Shown here one piece after another: positions 38,022 through 50,679 of a stretch of 64,000 nt of DNA. The stretch spans positions 67,233,427 through 67,297,426 of the forward strand of contig CM046832.1 in NCBI GenBank assembly GCA_025618425.1, in the 5' to 3' direction. The position numbers were made by a program, and so were the translations under genes. Each line of letters begins with the position of its first letter. Position 1 is the stretch's first letter. The notes beneath the pieces were generated by a model. That model saw only the letters and a program-made list of their open reading frames with translations. It made no database searches and was not told the DNA's origin. The DNA comes from Heliocidaris tuberculata. Its lineage: Eukaryota; Echinodermata; Echinoidea; Camarodonta; Echinometridae.

Positions 38022-40366
38022 CCTTTTTTAATATATTCAGCCCTATTCCAGTTGCTTCCCTACTTTTCACTTTCAGTTAACCCTGTGTTGTATCTAGAGG
38101 GCGCACGTCTACTTAGTTAAAATTGCTGTCGTCTGCTAGAGCTAGTAAACCACGGGATTGCACAAGAGTTACTAGTAACTCCTAACTCCTTGTGTGAAGT
38201 AAGTTTTCTCCCTGATCACATTCGCAGACTTGAGAACGTCCCTCCCCCTCCCCCCAATCGAAAGAGAGAGAGGAAGGGAGAGAGAGAGAGAGAGAGAGGG
38301 AAGAGGGTGAAAGGAACGTGAAAAGAAGATCATATGCATATATATACTCTTCAGGACCCCCTCCGCTCCCACACCCTGCCCTTCCCATAATAAGTGATCT
38401 TATAAATAAGCATTTCATTCACCGGGTGCCCCCACCCCCATGATGCCAATGGACCATGCTACGTGGCACAGTCAGGAGCGCCCCCTTTAATTTTTCTGTT
38501 TTGTGATTTTTACAGTGGGAGGGGGACACCCTCTTCTCCCTCGCCGCTGGTGCCCCCCCCTTTTAAAATTCCTGGATCCGCCACTGTGGCCTAGATATAA
38601 AATCGATATGCTTGCTGCATCGTTATAGGTACCTGTAAGCATATAAATCAAAACACGAAAAATCCACAAGGGAAATCTTTTAGATGCTTTGTGTATCACA
38701 GCAAAGGAGAGGAAAGAGTGGTCAAAAATCTATAATTTGAGTGAAGTATAAATGATAAAACTCAGTATCAGGTATTTGTCATATGATTTCTTTTATTAAA
38801 AATGGTTGAAAGGGTATTTTCAAAGTTATTTATTTTTTAAAAAGAAAGACCGTTAGAATACAATTCCCCCTTGATGTAACCCTTAGATCCGGATATGTTG
38901 ATAAAAACATTATTCAATGTTGTACTTTTGTTAAGTTTGGTAGGTTCTTTCGATCTGCTTGTGAATTGTAAAATTAAAGGGGGCGCGCCTGACTGTGCTA
39001 CGTAGCATGGTCCATTGGGATCATGGGGATGGGGGCACCCGGTGAATGAAATGCTTATTTATAAGATGGTTATACGTTTCTACATTCTGCATGATTTGAT
39101 GACCCTTTGCCTTGATATGTGGTAATTAAAGTTTGAACTTTAAACTTGAACTTAAAGCTGAACCCCATTAATGAATGAAGATGTTGATTGATTGTTTACT
39201 CAAGTCAAGTGATCTAGTGATTACAAACGCCTCTTAATTCGTTTGGGATACGAGTATAAAGTCTCAATTTTACAGGTATGCCTGTCATAATTAGAAATGC
39301 ACTGACATAGCTGTGTGGAAACTGAATAGGGTTTATTATGCATCTAGGAGGGAAACTTGAAAAAAAAACAACCTTAAAGAAGCTCCCTTGCTGTATACAT
39401 TCTTCAAAATGAAAAGGTTGACCTCCTTCCATATAGCATGAATTAGTAGAGAATCTTTCGATTCCCAGTCATCTTATAATCTTGGGAGGGGGTTCTCCAA
39501 CTTTTTAAACATTTTCATATTTTAGTCAAGATATAATGGTACTGAGGTTTGGTCGTATTAATTATTATCATGATTACTATTGAGTTCCTTAATAAGCAAT
39601 TCATATTAGCAAATATCCCCATCAATAACATATATTGTCATCAGCGTTCCCATTATCGAAATGCTGGATTTTAGGATTTTAGTAGTATCAAATGACGAAA
39701 GATGACACAGGGTTCTGTATTCGGATATACAGATAGACCCACCTCATTAACTTTTCTTCCTTTTATAACACCAACAACACCCAGTTTGTAAGAACAAACC
39801 TAGCTAGTATCCCACTACCGCTATATGTTTGAAACTGTAACTGGATCGTGGATACAACTTGAAAGCATAATTGTGTTTATTCTTTCGAACAAGTCAGGCT
39901 AATTGTTTATTCTTGATCGTAATCAGGCAAACGTATGCGTGACAACGTAACAGACTAAGCTCAAGTGTCCGATTAACTATTCGGAATATTCTGTGCTAAG
40001 AACTGTTCAAATATAGGGAGTGGAAACACAGTGGAAGGTGATGATCGTAAAAGACCTAGTTTCAGTGAAGCCACATGGCATTGTTCCAAATAAAGCGGCT
40101 GTAAAATTTGGTGGTTGTTGTGGAGTGTATTTGAATAGTAAATCGACATTTTCAGAGTTCTATTTCATTGCAGGTGTGACCAATGCGTTTTGTTGATTGG
40201 AACTCGCACAAAAAAGACTATAAAACCTCTTATTTTGGTTAATCATCAGCTGATTGTATTTCCAGATGGATTGCAATCGGAAGTAGCTTGATGCTGTTAA
40301 TACCTCACATGCAGCTGAATCTGTGTTTACTGAAAACTTGGAACCAAATGGAAGCAAACTTTGTTC
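38022..40366. other. Divergent spacer between EEFSEC and the Tctex1 gene
   Basis: Holds the promoters of both genes. It contains a GA microsatellite (about 38262-38300), a long inverted repeat and AT-rich unique sequence (39070-40330). No TATA box is convincing on either side. No other gene seen. Confidence 0.6.
38398..39067. mobile_element. 670-bp element bounded by 95-bp inverted repeats
   Basis: The arms 38398-38492 and 38972-39067 are near-perfect reverse complements, sharing TTCATTCACCGGGTGCCCCC and GACTGTGCTACGTAGCATGG-type blocks. The spacer includes a G/C-tract segment ending CTGGATCCGCCACTG (about 38569-38585). No transposase frame. Confidence 0.75.
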
Positions 40367-41248
40367 ATGAAAAAATATGTCAGATTAACGAATAACTCTG
40401 ATAGGAACTGCATGCTCGTTGCAAAAAACATCAGTTTGGAGCACCGGAGAATGACTAGTATTCGTCACATAGCTGCAGTGGATAATGCGAATAGACGCGA
40501 GAAAGTGTCGTCAGAGAACTATCAGCATCAGACGAGGAAAGGAGACGGCTCATCAATGGAAAGTGGCTCTCGATCCGGGGAGATGGTCGTCGCTAAACCA
40601 CGCAAGGTCAATCAACTCATCGAAGCAAATTTATCAGTGACATCACAACGAAGTCGGGGGTTGACGTTTAGCGATGCCGCTAGCGATCGCGACAGCGAAG
40701 CTTCGACGTCGACGCAACGGCGACCACCAGCTCTTCAGAGAGATCGTGCAGCAAGCCTCATGAACTTGAAGCGCGGAGCATCACTCTACTTCGGCAAAGA
40801 CATTACGACGTCGATGTGGTGGAAATACCGTCAGATCCATGGCGGCATAGGGGCGCTACGCGGTGATCATCATGGCTCATTGGAATATGAAAACTCGTAC
40901 CAGCTTGAGCCGAAATCTGGACATAAATTCTCTCCAGGAAAAGTGGAAGAATGCATACGAGAAGTTCTAGGGTATCTTTTTGAGCATGAGACTTACGACC
41001 CCAAAAGAGCCGCGGTGTTGGCAGCAGCTATATCAGACGCGGTCAAACAGAAGGTGAAGATGTTATGTGGTTTCGATCGATATCGTTTGGTGGTCAATGT
41101 GGACATCGGGTCGAGAGTGCCCGGCCAGGAAGTGGTGATCGCAAGTCGGTATCTATGGAACACTGATACAGATGGCTTTGCCACAGTATCCAGTCAGAAT
41201 AGAACCATGTACGTAGTAGTTACAGTATACGGTGTTTATATGGATTAA
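40367..41248 (+). CDS. Tctex1-domain dynein light chain protein (DYNLT4/5-like), single exon
   Basis: Likely axonemal or cytoplasmic dynein light chain of the Tctex1 type. Frame of 293 residues from the ATG at 40367, with an in-frame stop upstream at 40331. Residues 1 to about 165 are polar and probably disordered (Arg, Ser, Gln and Thr-rich, with ASDRDSEAST and REKVSSENYQ stretches). From about residue 170 the Tctex1 pattern begins: ENSYQLEPKSGHKF, VEECIREVLGYL, AAAISDAVKQKVK, RYRLVVNVDIG, SRYLWNTDTDG, and the terminal MYVVVTVYGVYMD, which fits the family's last strand. No intron is seen. A short upstream frame (40348-40395) overlaps the start. The first Met may not be the true start; MTSIRHIAA (ATG near 40451) is an alternative. 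The exact subfamily is uncertain. Confidence 0.88.
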   Translation: MKKYVRLTNNSDRNCMLVAKNISLEHRRMTSIRHIAAVDNANRREKVSSENYQHQTRKGDGSSMESGSRSGEMVVAKPRKVNQLIEANLSVTSQRSRGLTFSDAASDRDSEASTSTQRRPPALQRDRAASLMNLKRGASLYFGKDITTSMWWKYRQIHGGIGALRGDHHGSLEYENSYQLEPKSGHKFSPGKVEECIREVLGYLFEHETYDPKRAAVLAAAISDAVKQKVKMLCGFDRYRLVVNVDIGSRVPGQEVVIASRYLWNTDTDGFATVSSQNRTMYVVVTVYGVYMD

Positions 41249-43195
41249 AAATATCAGAGTGTTACCGGTGAGTTAAAAACTGTAAAAACATGACGTTTAA
41301 AACGACGCCAAATATACCAATTGGTATAATAATTCTTAAGAATTATAAGGATTATAGGCAAAATATTGTCTCCTTATTTCATACGGTGGCAAACGGAAAA
41401 GAGTTGAGCTGAGTTACAGCTTTCAGACGTTTGATTTATTTCATTTATTTTCTTGATATAAAGTTTCCCATCATTTTCTTACCTTTAGCATCAGGTAACT
41501 ACCGGTTATCACAGTTGTATCTAACAACTAAAGGTTGCATCCAGCAAATTAAGGAGGTGTGATATTATGCAGCAAAAGCATTGATTAAAAGGTGTTTTAA
41601 AGCATTTAATAATGTCCTCTCCATCATTGAACTGAGCACATATCTATTATCAGATTATAAAATGATGAGAAAACTATTGTGGAAGCATGTTAACGAAATC
41701 CTTATCGTTTAGGCTAATAGAGAGAAATTTCAACTTTTGCGTATGTTCAGATTATTAGACTTACATGTACAAATGTATTTGCATTATTTTTTTAAATTTG
41801 GTAATGAATATTAAATTAAGAAAATATATACATTTTGCTATATATTTTCCTGTCCGTAACTAAATCAACAGTTTGGAACAATATAATTTTTAGATTTCGA
41901 ATACTAAACCCAATTAATCATCGTACAATGTGACTACGAAATTCGTTAATTTTCACACACCATTTAAGTTAGGTGGTAACTATGGCAATAAACTAAACAA
42001 TCAAACGCAATCAAATTGACTAATCGACCTCGGTCTATACATTATACAATCAAAATGTCAACAAAAAGCAAGTTCACCTCGAATAACAAGAAACGTGGAT
42101 TTACGGGCATAAGTTTGAAAGGGGGGGGGGGGTGACGCCTCTCAACCGTATATATCAATTTCGATCTTTCAAATCTTTTTTTCTATTTTTCGATCAATTA
42201 AAGCAAGCGAGCAAAAATATTTACACTCTATTATTTTCAAAATGTAATTTCGTCATCAAAATATACCTGATAACACATAAAAACTCCCAACAGACATCCG
42301 ATCACTGCCTGAGTACGAGGTGACGGTTGGTAATTTCATTCGAGGGGAGGGGGTGGGGCTGCAGGCTAAGCCCTCCCCCGCCTCTTACGCCTATAACAAG
42401 AAATACTGTGCTGTTAATTTGAGGTAGTCATCTCTTCATCATTCTCCAGTCCCTGCTTTAATCACTCAGGTGGTTTGTATGATAATCAGATAAGCATGGA
42501 GACAACCATTATCATGATTTTTCAAGATATTTGACAAAGTCTGTCCGATTTCTCAGTCGATCGATAATTTGTTGATCGATTAATTGTAATTTATTATTAA
42601 TGTACTTAACGACTCTGGAGCGGCGGGGTGTCTTTCAAAATGGAGGGGGGGGGGGGAGGGGGGCACCAGCAAAAAGGGGCACCTACAAGGGATGAACATA
42701 AAGCGAAAAAGTGACAATTTCGTGACATTGGCATTATCTTCATACAGTCTAATTAACATGATTTATACATTATCAAGCATCATCTTCTTCCTTTTTATTG
42801 TGGTTCTGGACACTGTTTCAGCTCCAGGTTTCAGCTTCCCTGCATATCATTTGTTGATTGTCTAATCTAATGATCCATGTGCGAGCGAGCGAAGTGAGGG
42901 AGAAAAATTTCTAAGACTTTTTTCCTAACGCTTTTAAGTCCTTTGTTAACTTTGTGCATTATTTACAGCGATATAATGAAAATGGCAACAGCAAATTAAT
43001 TTGGGGGAATGTCGAATTGATACGTACATTATACCTGTCCTTTTTCTTCAGGATTACATCGATATCAACATACTTTATGAGTTATGCTTGATTTCATTAT
43101 GTATTATAAGATCTAGCGAGCGTAGCGAGCGAATTTGGCGGATTTTTTTTTTCTCAAAAAAATATTGCCTTTACTTGGTGTAAATTATGGGCAAC

Positions 43196-43476
43196 CGCGT
43201 AGCCAGGATTTTATTTTAGGGGGAGGGGGGCGACTGATGAGCACGCAAAGCGTGCTCCCCAGGGGGGTGGGTGCAGGGAGGGGGGAGTTTCCCCTTCCCG
43301 CGCGAAGCGCGAAAACTTTGCCGCTTTGGCAAATTTGGAGAGAAAGATTACAGCTCGTAGCATCTTCTTACGCCTTTTTTCTCTCACTTCCCCCCGCTTT
43401 TTCGCTCTCCCTTTTTTTTTTGGGGGGGGGAGGGGGGGGGGGGGGGCAACCGCCCCCATCGCCCCCTGGCTACGAG
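43196..43476. mobile_element. G-tract element with CGTAGCCAGG inverted ends
   Basis: Ends CGTAGCCAGG (43198-43207) and CCTGGCTACG (43465-43474) are inverted repeats. The interior matches the element at 24078: CACGCAAAGCGTGCTCCCCA, GTGGGTGCAGGGAGG, CGCGCGAAGCGCGAAAAC and AGAGAAAGATTACAGCTCGT, then a T run and a G run of more than 20 with one interruption. Open frames on both strands here are repeat artefacts. Confidence 0.7.
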
Positions 43477-43664
43477 CCTGATTATGAGCACATTCGAGCG
43501 AGCGGAATGAGGCTTGGGGGTGAGGGATAGGCATTATGCCTCCAGCTGCTCCACTGCCTTACATTGTAGTTGTAGTAATATGGGTACCTGTTACTAAAGC
43601 CGCACCGTTTCTTTGAAGCTTTAGATATGGCTCTTTTTGTACGAAACAGTAGGAAATATAGGTA

Positions 43665-44200
43665 AAAGGGGGCATTAATCAGAAGAGGAAAGGGCGTTTA
43701 TCAGAGGTGGAAAGGGGCACTTATGAGAAGAGGAAAAGGGCACATATTAGATACGGAGGGGGCACTTATTAGATTTGAAAAGGGGCACTTATCAGAAAGG
43801 GAAAGTGGCACTTATCAGAAGGGAAAGGGGCACCTATCAGAAGTAAAAATGCACTTATCAAAGGAGAAAAGGGCACAAAAAATTAGGAAGAAATTAGGGG
43901 CACTTATCAGAAGGAAAAGGGCACCTATTAGAAAGAAAAAGGGGTACCTATCCGAAGTAAAATTGTACTTATCAGAGAGGGCACTTATTTGAGAGATAAG
44001 GAGGCAATTATCAGATTTGAAAAGAGGCATTTATCAGAAGGAGAAAAGGGGCACTTATCAGAAGAGGATGGGCACTTATTAGAAAGGAAAAGGGGCACTT
44101 TTAGTGTTAAAAAGGGCACTTATCAGAGAGAAAGGGGGCATTTTTCAAAAATAAAAAGGGCACTTTTTGGATACTTGAAAAAGTGGGGACACTGTGCCCC
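43665..44200 (+). repeat. Minisatellite of AGGGGCACTTATCAGAAG-type units
   Basis: About 25 diverged units of 17-24 bp with core GGGCACTTATCAGAAG. A run of 15 C residues (44204-44218) follows immediately. The array is open in two frames (Lys, Arg and His-rich) but is not a gene. Confidence 0.85.
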
Positions 44201-47200
44201 CTGCCCCCCCCCCCCCCCGGGTTAGTGAGAAAGTGATAACTTTTCAGATTTAGTCATTTATTTTGATATATACGGTAGGGAGGGTATGCCGCTTCTTCGT
44301 CTAGTGTCATATGGTCATGTATATCTTATAGTTTATCTCCCTACAAAATAGCAATCTCATCATTTAACATTATTGTTATGCAAGTTTTGTTTGGTAATGT
44401 GATACATCCATGCAAATGTTGGCTAATCAAGATAAACGAAATCGCGAAAAACAATCATGGAATCGTGTAAAATACATGTATTATCTTGTTACACTTTGGA
44501 ACATGGTTATTTATCGTAATCTTACCATGTCAAATGTTTACATTATAAAGGAATATAGGTACGGTGTGCCATGCTCATTATAGTTACACTAAGGAAATTG
44601 TGAATTGTTTGATGATATAGAGATATATTTAAGATTTTACAAATTTATATTTAGTTTTATTTATGATATAACAGAATGCTATTTTAATCTGCTCCACTAC
44701 TATAATATGCCTATAATTATTGTATTCATAAGGAAATGTTTTCCTTCATTATAATTTCTAGATTTATTTTATCATTAAATTTTGTAGTCTGATCAATGTA
44801 CATGTATTCACAGTATAATGTAAAGCAAATGTTTTCAGATTACTGTGAGTTTAGTGTTGAGTATGTCATTATGTTCTAAAGATCATACCCCTCCTGAAAG
44901 AGTATCTACTTTTATATTCTTTTACTCATTATATTGTTATTCATACTGGTTTTGTAAATGCTTTATTTCGTTTCATCTCTCTTTTTGTCCTTCGCTATGC
45001 AGCTCAGTTCCCGACCTCGTAAAAGTTGAAATATGACATTCGGAAGGTATATTTGACTGTGTCCTTGCACTGTATTTGTCAATCCATATTGCTTAATTAT
45101 GCATGCGGGGGTCATAAAACGAATTACCTGCGCATTATTTCTTTAGAGGAAAAAAACAAGGGCTTTGCGGCGGAAAAAAATCTTTGGTTAAGTAACGTGG
45201 GAACGTGATAATTACAGGTATGAGTGGGCATATTTCACCCTACATTTAAGATCAAGGAAATGAAAAATAATAACTGTAAGATGTGATTTAAAATCTTTTT
45301 TTATGAAAAGGGAAGAAATAGGTGTCGATAATTCACAGTTGGTTTAATTTTGAACACAACCGGGCTTTATTGTATTGTACATGTATTGTATTGTATTGAA
45401 TTGATAATTTATTGGATAATAAATGTATGCTATAATCACACTGATCGATGTGACAGGTTTTTTTTTTTCATTTTTCATTGAATATGATTGTGTGTAAAGT
45501 TGTGAATTCTGCTCAAGGTACATGACTAAATCTCTAATGATCTACATTGAAATTCATTTGTCAATACCTTATACCACTTCAACACACTTCATTTCATCAT
45601 GTTTCATCTAGAAGCTAGATAGCCTTGATAGAATTGTTTGCTCTTTCATAATCCATTACAGGGAAGAAATTCTACTTTTCTATCAGAGTAGAATAGAGGA
45701 ATGTCAAGTTTTGAGTAGTTTAAAACTTTTTGAATAAAAAAAAAATGCAATAAAAACGTTTAATTGTGCATAGATTTATCAGGGACTTGACAAAACTCAT
45801 ATATTGGGAATTTCAGTCATAAATATTGTGTGAAAAGTGAAACTCTTCTTATTGATATTTCTCGGGGGGGGGGGGGGGATACCTTGTGATATTTGCAGAT
45901 AAACATGACACCCTCTTTTTGTTCCTTTCTGTTTACACTGGTTATCTTGGTATACCAAACACTTTGGATGAAGATTTGTCATGGCCCCAAATAGTTAATA
46001 GTACCTTTAAGACAGGAATGTTCTCAGGAATTAAGTCTCACATATTATTGATTTTCTTGTTTATTCAAATTCAGACATCTATTCATAAACACCGTTTGAA
46101 CTCTCATTTTTCTCTGTTCACACTATCATTCCATTTCTATCAACTTTACTCAGCTATGTTTTCGAATTTTCGAATTTCACAATCAAAAACGTCACCACAA
46201 TACCATCAAATTCATTGTTTTCTTGCATTTAATAATGATAGCATCTTTTTCATATACACAACACTGTACAAATAATATTTAGCAAGAACAGAATTTAAAT
46301 GTTCCCAATATTTGCAAACTTTTACATTCTTTCCATTCTCAAAAACGAAAAAATGGAAATAACAATAATCTTTGAAAAAACCAGAAATATATTACTCACA
46401 TATGACTTTTGTTTGTAACATTTATGAGATAAACCAATGCATGCATATCACTTGGGTTTGGCACTACTTACTATGTAACAGTTTTGGGAGAGGAGTATCT
46501 TTTTAAAGATTGACTGATGTTTAGAAGCAATATACTCCATTGCGTTCACATGAAAACAACTTATAATACCTTTATAATTTTGAATTAGCAAACATTCACA
46601 CGATTGTCGAGAATGAATGGAATAGACACCATTTTGATAAGTGTATACAACAGAGGCAGAATATATATTTATTTTGACCATGACTTTTCTAGTTTATGCT
46701 TGATAAAAATGTGATAATTGTGTATGAGACATTTCATGTGAAGTTGAATTAAGTTACTTGAGAATGTCATTCCAGTATTAAAAAACAAAAAACGTGATCT
46801 GTGTATCGCATTGCATAAGACCAAGGGAGTATTCAAAGAGATAAACATTACAAGAATATACAAATACTGAGTGACATGAAGGAGATATATACTTTGGCAA
46901 ATAAAGAAATAAAAGATGGGACAGCCCATGTCGAGCCATCCCAAAAATTTGCATATTTTAAAATGAATCATTCCTGCCCATAAGAACATAGAGGCAGTGA
47001 CTGAGATCTTAGAAAAAAAAAACTTACCAGTAAAATTTGATATAACAAATGAACGGTGGGCAGGCTAATGAAGACAACTTGAACTATAATGTGCTCAAAC
47101 AAAATATTTGGTGGGATTTGTGACCTTTGCATGTTTTGACATGAAAGTGAACTCTTATGTCATACTTTACCAGTAATTAACTTATCATGCACAATTACAC

Positions 47201-50200
47201 CGTGGAATTGACACAATCTCTTTAGTGAGACTAAAGAAGAAAGGTGTGTATGTACCGGATTCTTTTTGAATTCAAGGAAAAAACATGCAAGGGAATATAT
47301 ATCTTTTTACAAGCAAAAAAAAAAAAAATTAAACAGGAAATTGGCACATCTATGGATATGGTTGGCAGTAAATCATTTGGCAATAACTACATAAGGACAA
47401 CCCTTGCACATCCTATTAGAAACGGAACAAAAAAAATGACTCACAAAACTTGTGTACATGTGATGAATTATACATAAGTCTGTTGTTTGATTTTTTTTTT
47501 TTTTTAGCTTACACATTAAAGATATCCTTTCATTATGTGGAAGGGGACCAGAACAAAATACCAGCAGACAAAAAAATAACAATGAAAAAATAAGACTGAG
47601 AAAACTTGATCAGGTATAGATAATAGCATTGTGCACAGTGCTATTGCTTCCCCTTAAGCAATAAGCTTTCACTATCTATGAACTTAAATTCCACAAATAG
47701 AAATATCTATTACTTGTTGCTTTATCTCCACTTTTTCATTACAACTGCACTGCTTTGGTTAATAGCCATACATTTACTGACTTTCTATAATATACACTTT
47801 GCTCAATTTCTCTTTGTTGGTTTTTCATGACAAACCAATACACTACTTAATTTTATTTTCATGTTTTTTTTCTTTCTAATTGAATAATCGGCAAGTCAGC
47901 ACTCACTTGCAAACTTACACATACAGAGGTAGAATAAAAATACACAAAATTCAATAGACTTCCATCAGATTTAAATATTCCTCCATCCTCTTAATCCATG
48001 TACAACATACAAACCACATAGATTGTATCACACAATGATTTTGCTTAACATAGTCTTCTCTTTATGTACACATTTGACTTGTACACCATATCACAGATTA
48101 CATGACCTTTCATACAATAAACTCTGTCATGAAGCCAGGGTGATTACTGTGGGAGGTTGTGGACTTTGAAAGGGAATGTCAACTATTAAGATAATCATGA
48201 ATAATGTTCAATGGTTAAACAGAATATTTTACCTCCCTGTCTGTGTCTTAGAGTTTCTAGAAATATTTCCATTTATGGTTAACCAGAGCTTATGGCTAAG
48301 TGGGGGAAAAAACACAGAATCTAATCTCATTATGACCTTAATATTTTTGTAACTTTTTTTTCTTCAAAAATTAAGTTATATTTTGTTACTCATTGGGAAA
48401 TAACTACTTAAAATCTGATATCTTAGGAAAAGCTTTGATTTGAAAAAAAAAAAATATCGAAGTTAAAATACCTGAAATCCTGAAAACAATAATTTTAAAA
48501 TTCCAACAATATCTTAGTGCAAGGATGAATTCAAACTTTTGTATTAGTTTTGAAAACTTCTTCCTTAAATTAATAGAAACGTTTTATTCTTTTACATAAT
48601 CACATTATGTAGGACAGGCATTCCGTTTTCCAACTTTGTTAGACAACTTGAACAGTTAGAATTGTTATAACCAACAATGTAAGACTTAGTGTTTAAGTAT
48701 ATCCAATATGTAGATAAAATCTACAGGTATTCAGAAGAAATCAAATCAATATTCAAAAGTAAAGAAAGGTTGGCTATCATCCCTGACTTCATGACAACAA
48801 TTCTTTCATTCATTTCCTACAAAACAGCTTGGTTCTACTATAACAACATTCATAGAAACCTTCACACTGGCCTCTTCATTCTGTTTGTACAATGCATTCC
48901 AATCTTCATTGAATTCATAACCCGTTTATTATCACATATCCCTGTTCATCTACATCAACTGAATCAAATCACATCTTGAGTTTGAGAAGAAAAATAATAG
49001 CATCCACATGCATCTAGAGTGATTTGATATCATAATAAATTAGCATAGTTTAGACATAGAATAAAGACATGAGTTAACGTCATGTTATATGCATAAAAAA
49101 AAAAGAAGACACAAATGATTGAATTAAATAAAGCGGTGGGAAGAGCATATAATGAATGCACCTAACTGCATATTTCTGTTTTTCATTCAAACTTTAAAAA
49201 AAAAATATTGTCTTTCAATCGACACAATATAGATAGTAAATAATAAGACTCTTCATGGTTAGCACTATCACATAACCAAATAAAGAGACATTAAAATAAT
49301 ATGACTAATTGTCATCATTGCACTTCAAATAATAACACATGCTGCAAACAATATGACAACGATCAAGTTTTTAAAGCTTTTCTTTCTTCACTTAATGATA
49401 ACAGGAAAGTCACACCACAGAACAAGAACACACAAACATATTTATATTAAAAGTTCAACCAGAAATGTCCTTGTTTTGCTAATTATTGTCCTTTTTTTTT
49501 TCTTTGAGGTTTTTCTAAAACAATTGTTGGGTCTTATGCAGTAGCGAAGATGTGTTACACAATTCTATTCATCAGGGGAAGGGGGGCGACCTGTTGTTTA
49601 TATCCCACCCCTGACGAAAAGAATTTCCTGCATATTTTCACTAATGGTCCTATGGCATAACTCTGTCTCACTTCAAATTTTGATGATTTATTACAAGAAG
49701 CATAAAAACCATTTTGAATGCACTTCAATGCAGGTAACATGAATTTACCTTTAAGCTGTTTTGGGGAATATACCGTGACATGAAATGCTTTGATTTTTTT
49801 TTCAAAAAAGTATACCATCAAGACAAATACCTCCAAAGTGAAACAAAGGATATGTCTATACCGGTAGAACTTTTCATTATTCAAGGCTGCAATGCATAGA
49901 TTTATGCAAGCTGCACAACAGCTCATGTAAAAAAAAAAAATCTTGGTTGATATGACCGAGCTAACAAAGTGAGATTAGAGTTATACTAAAACTGAAAAAG
50001 CCAGAAATATCCAATTTACAGATTGGATATACACGAGATGCATACAAATACATTAACTGAGCGTCTCACAAAAATCGCCACAAATTCACAGGGGGACGCC
50101 TTCATAGCACTTACAAAGTATTTCAGATCCTACACAAATTTGATTTCAAACTAACATGCAAAAGAATTTCTACAAAGCTAAATCTACTGATAGATCATCC

Positions 50201-50679
50201 TGGCATTTAGTTCCAGGATGGCATTTGAATTACTAGACCTTACATGTAAAACATAAAGTAATTATATAACTGTCAAAAATCGAGTTGTGAAGAAAAAAAA
50301 ATGTTTGGCACTCCATAGCATCTACACAGGCACATCTAGCTGTTTTCGGTGGTGATGCAACATCGATGTATCTTGTATAGTGCAGACAACACAAAGCGAG
50401 ATAGGAGGTGATGACATGCCTTCGGTGGTGCTTAGTAACACATACTTTTGTTAGACAAATTAATGTTTGACTTTATCCAGCTTCTGATATACAGCTCAAA
50501 TAACACAGGCAGAGATAACTGAGGTTTGCATCCACATTTGTAAAAAGTTACATGAATTATTTAGCAACCATTTACAGATAATGTATTCCATTTTTCAACA
50601 TCCTAGTTGTTTGCACACACATTGAGCATATTTCTATCATCACCACTGATAGTCCAGATACCCATCCTAAACCAACCCA

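Larger units (their letters stand above)
41249..50679. other. 9.4 kb without a recognisable gene
   Basis: Lies between the convergent Tctex1 gene (+) and LRIG (-). 41249-42110 is AT-rich and unique. 42111-44220 is a cluster of G-tract elements and a minisatellite. 44221-45860 and 45880-50679 are AT-rich with only short spurious open frames. The segment next to 50680 presumably includes LRIG 3' UTR, whose end I cannot place. Short frames at 45886-46275, 46669-46989 and 48689-48979 show no family features. Confidence 0.6.

Noticed and set aside
43665..44200. Regular repeat array considered as CRISPR
   Set aside because: Units are 17-24 bp, diverged and without unique spacers, in an animal genome; it is a minisatellite.
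43135..44225. Several open frames of 70-131 codons
   Set aside because: They translate the G-tract element and the minisatellite, with G runs and Lys/Arg/His repeats only.
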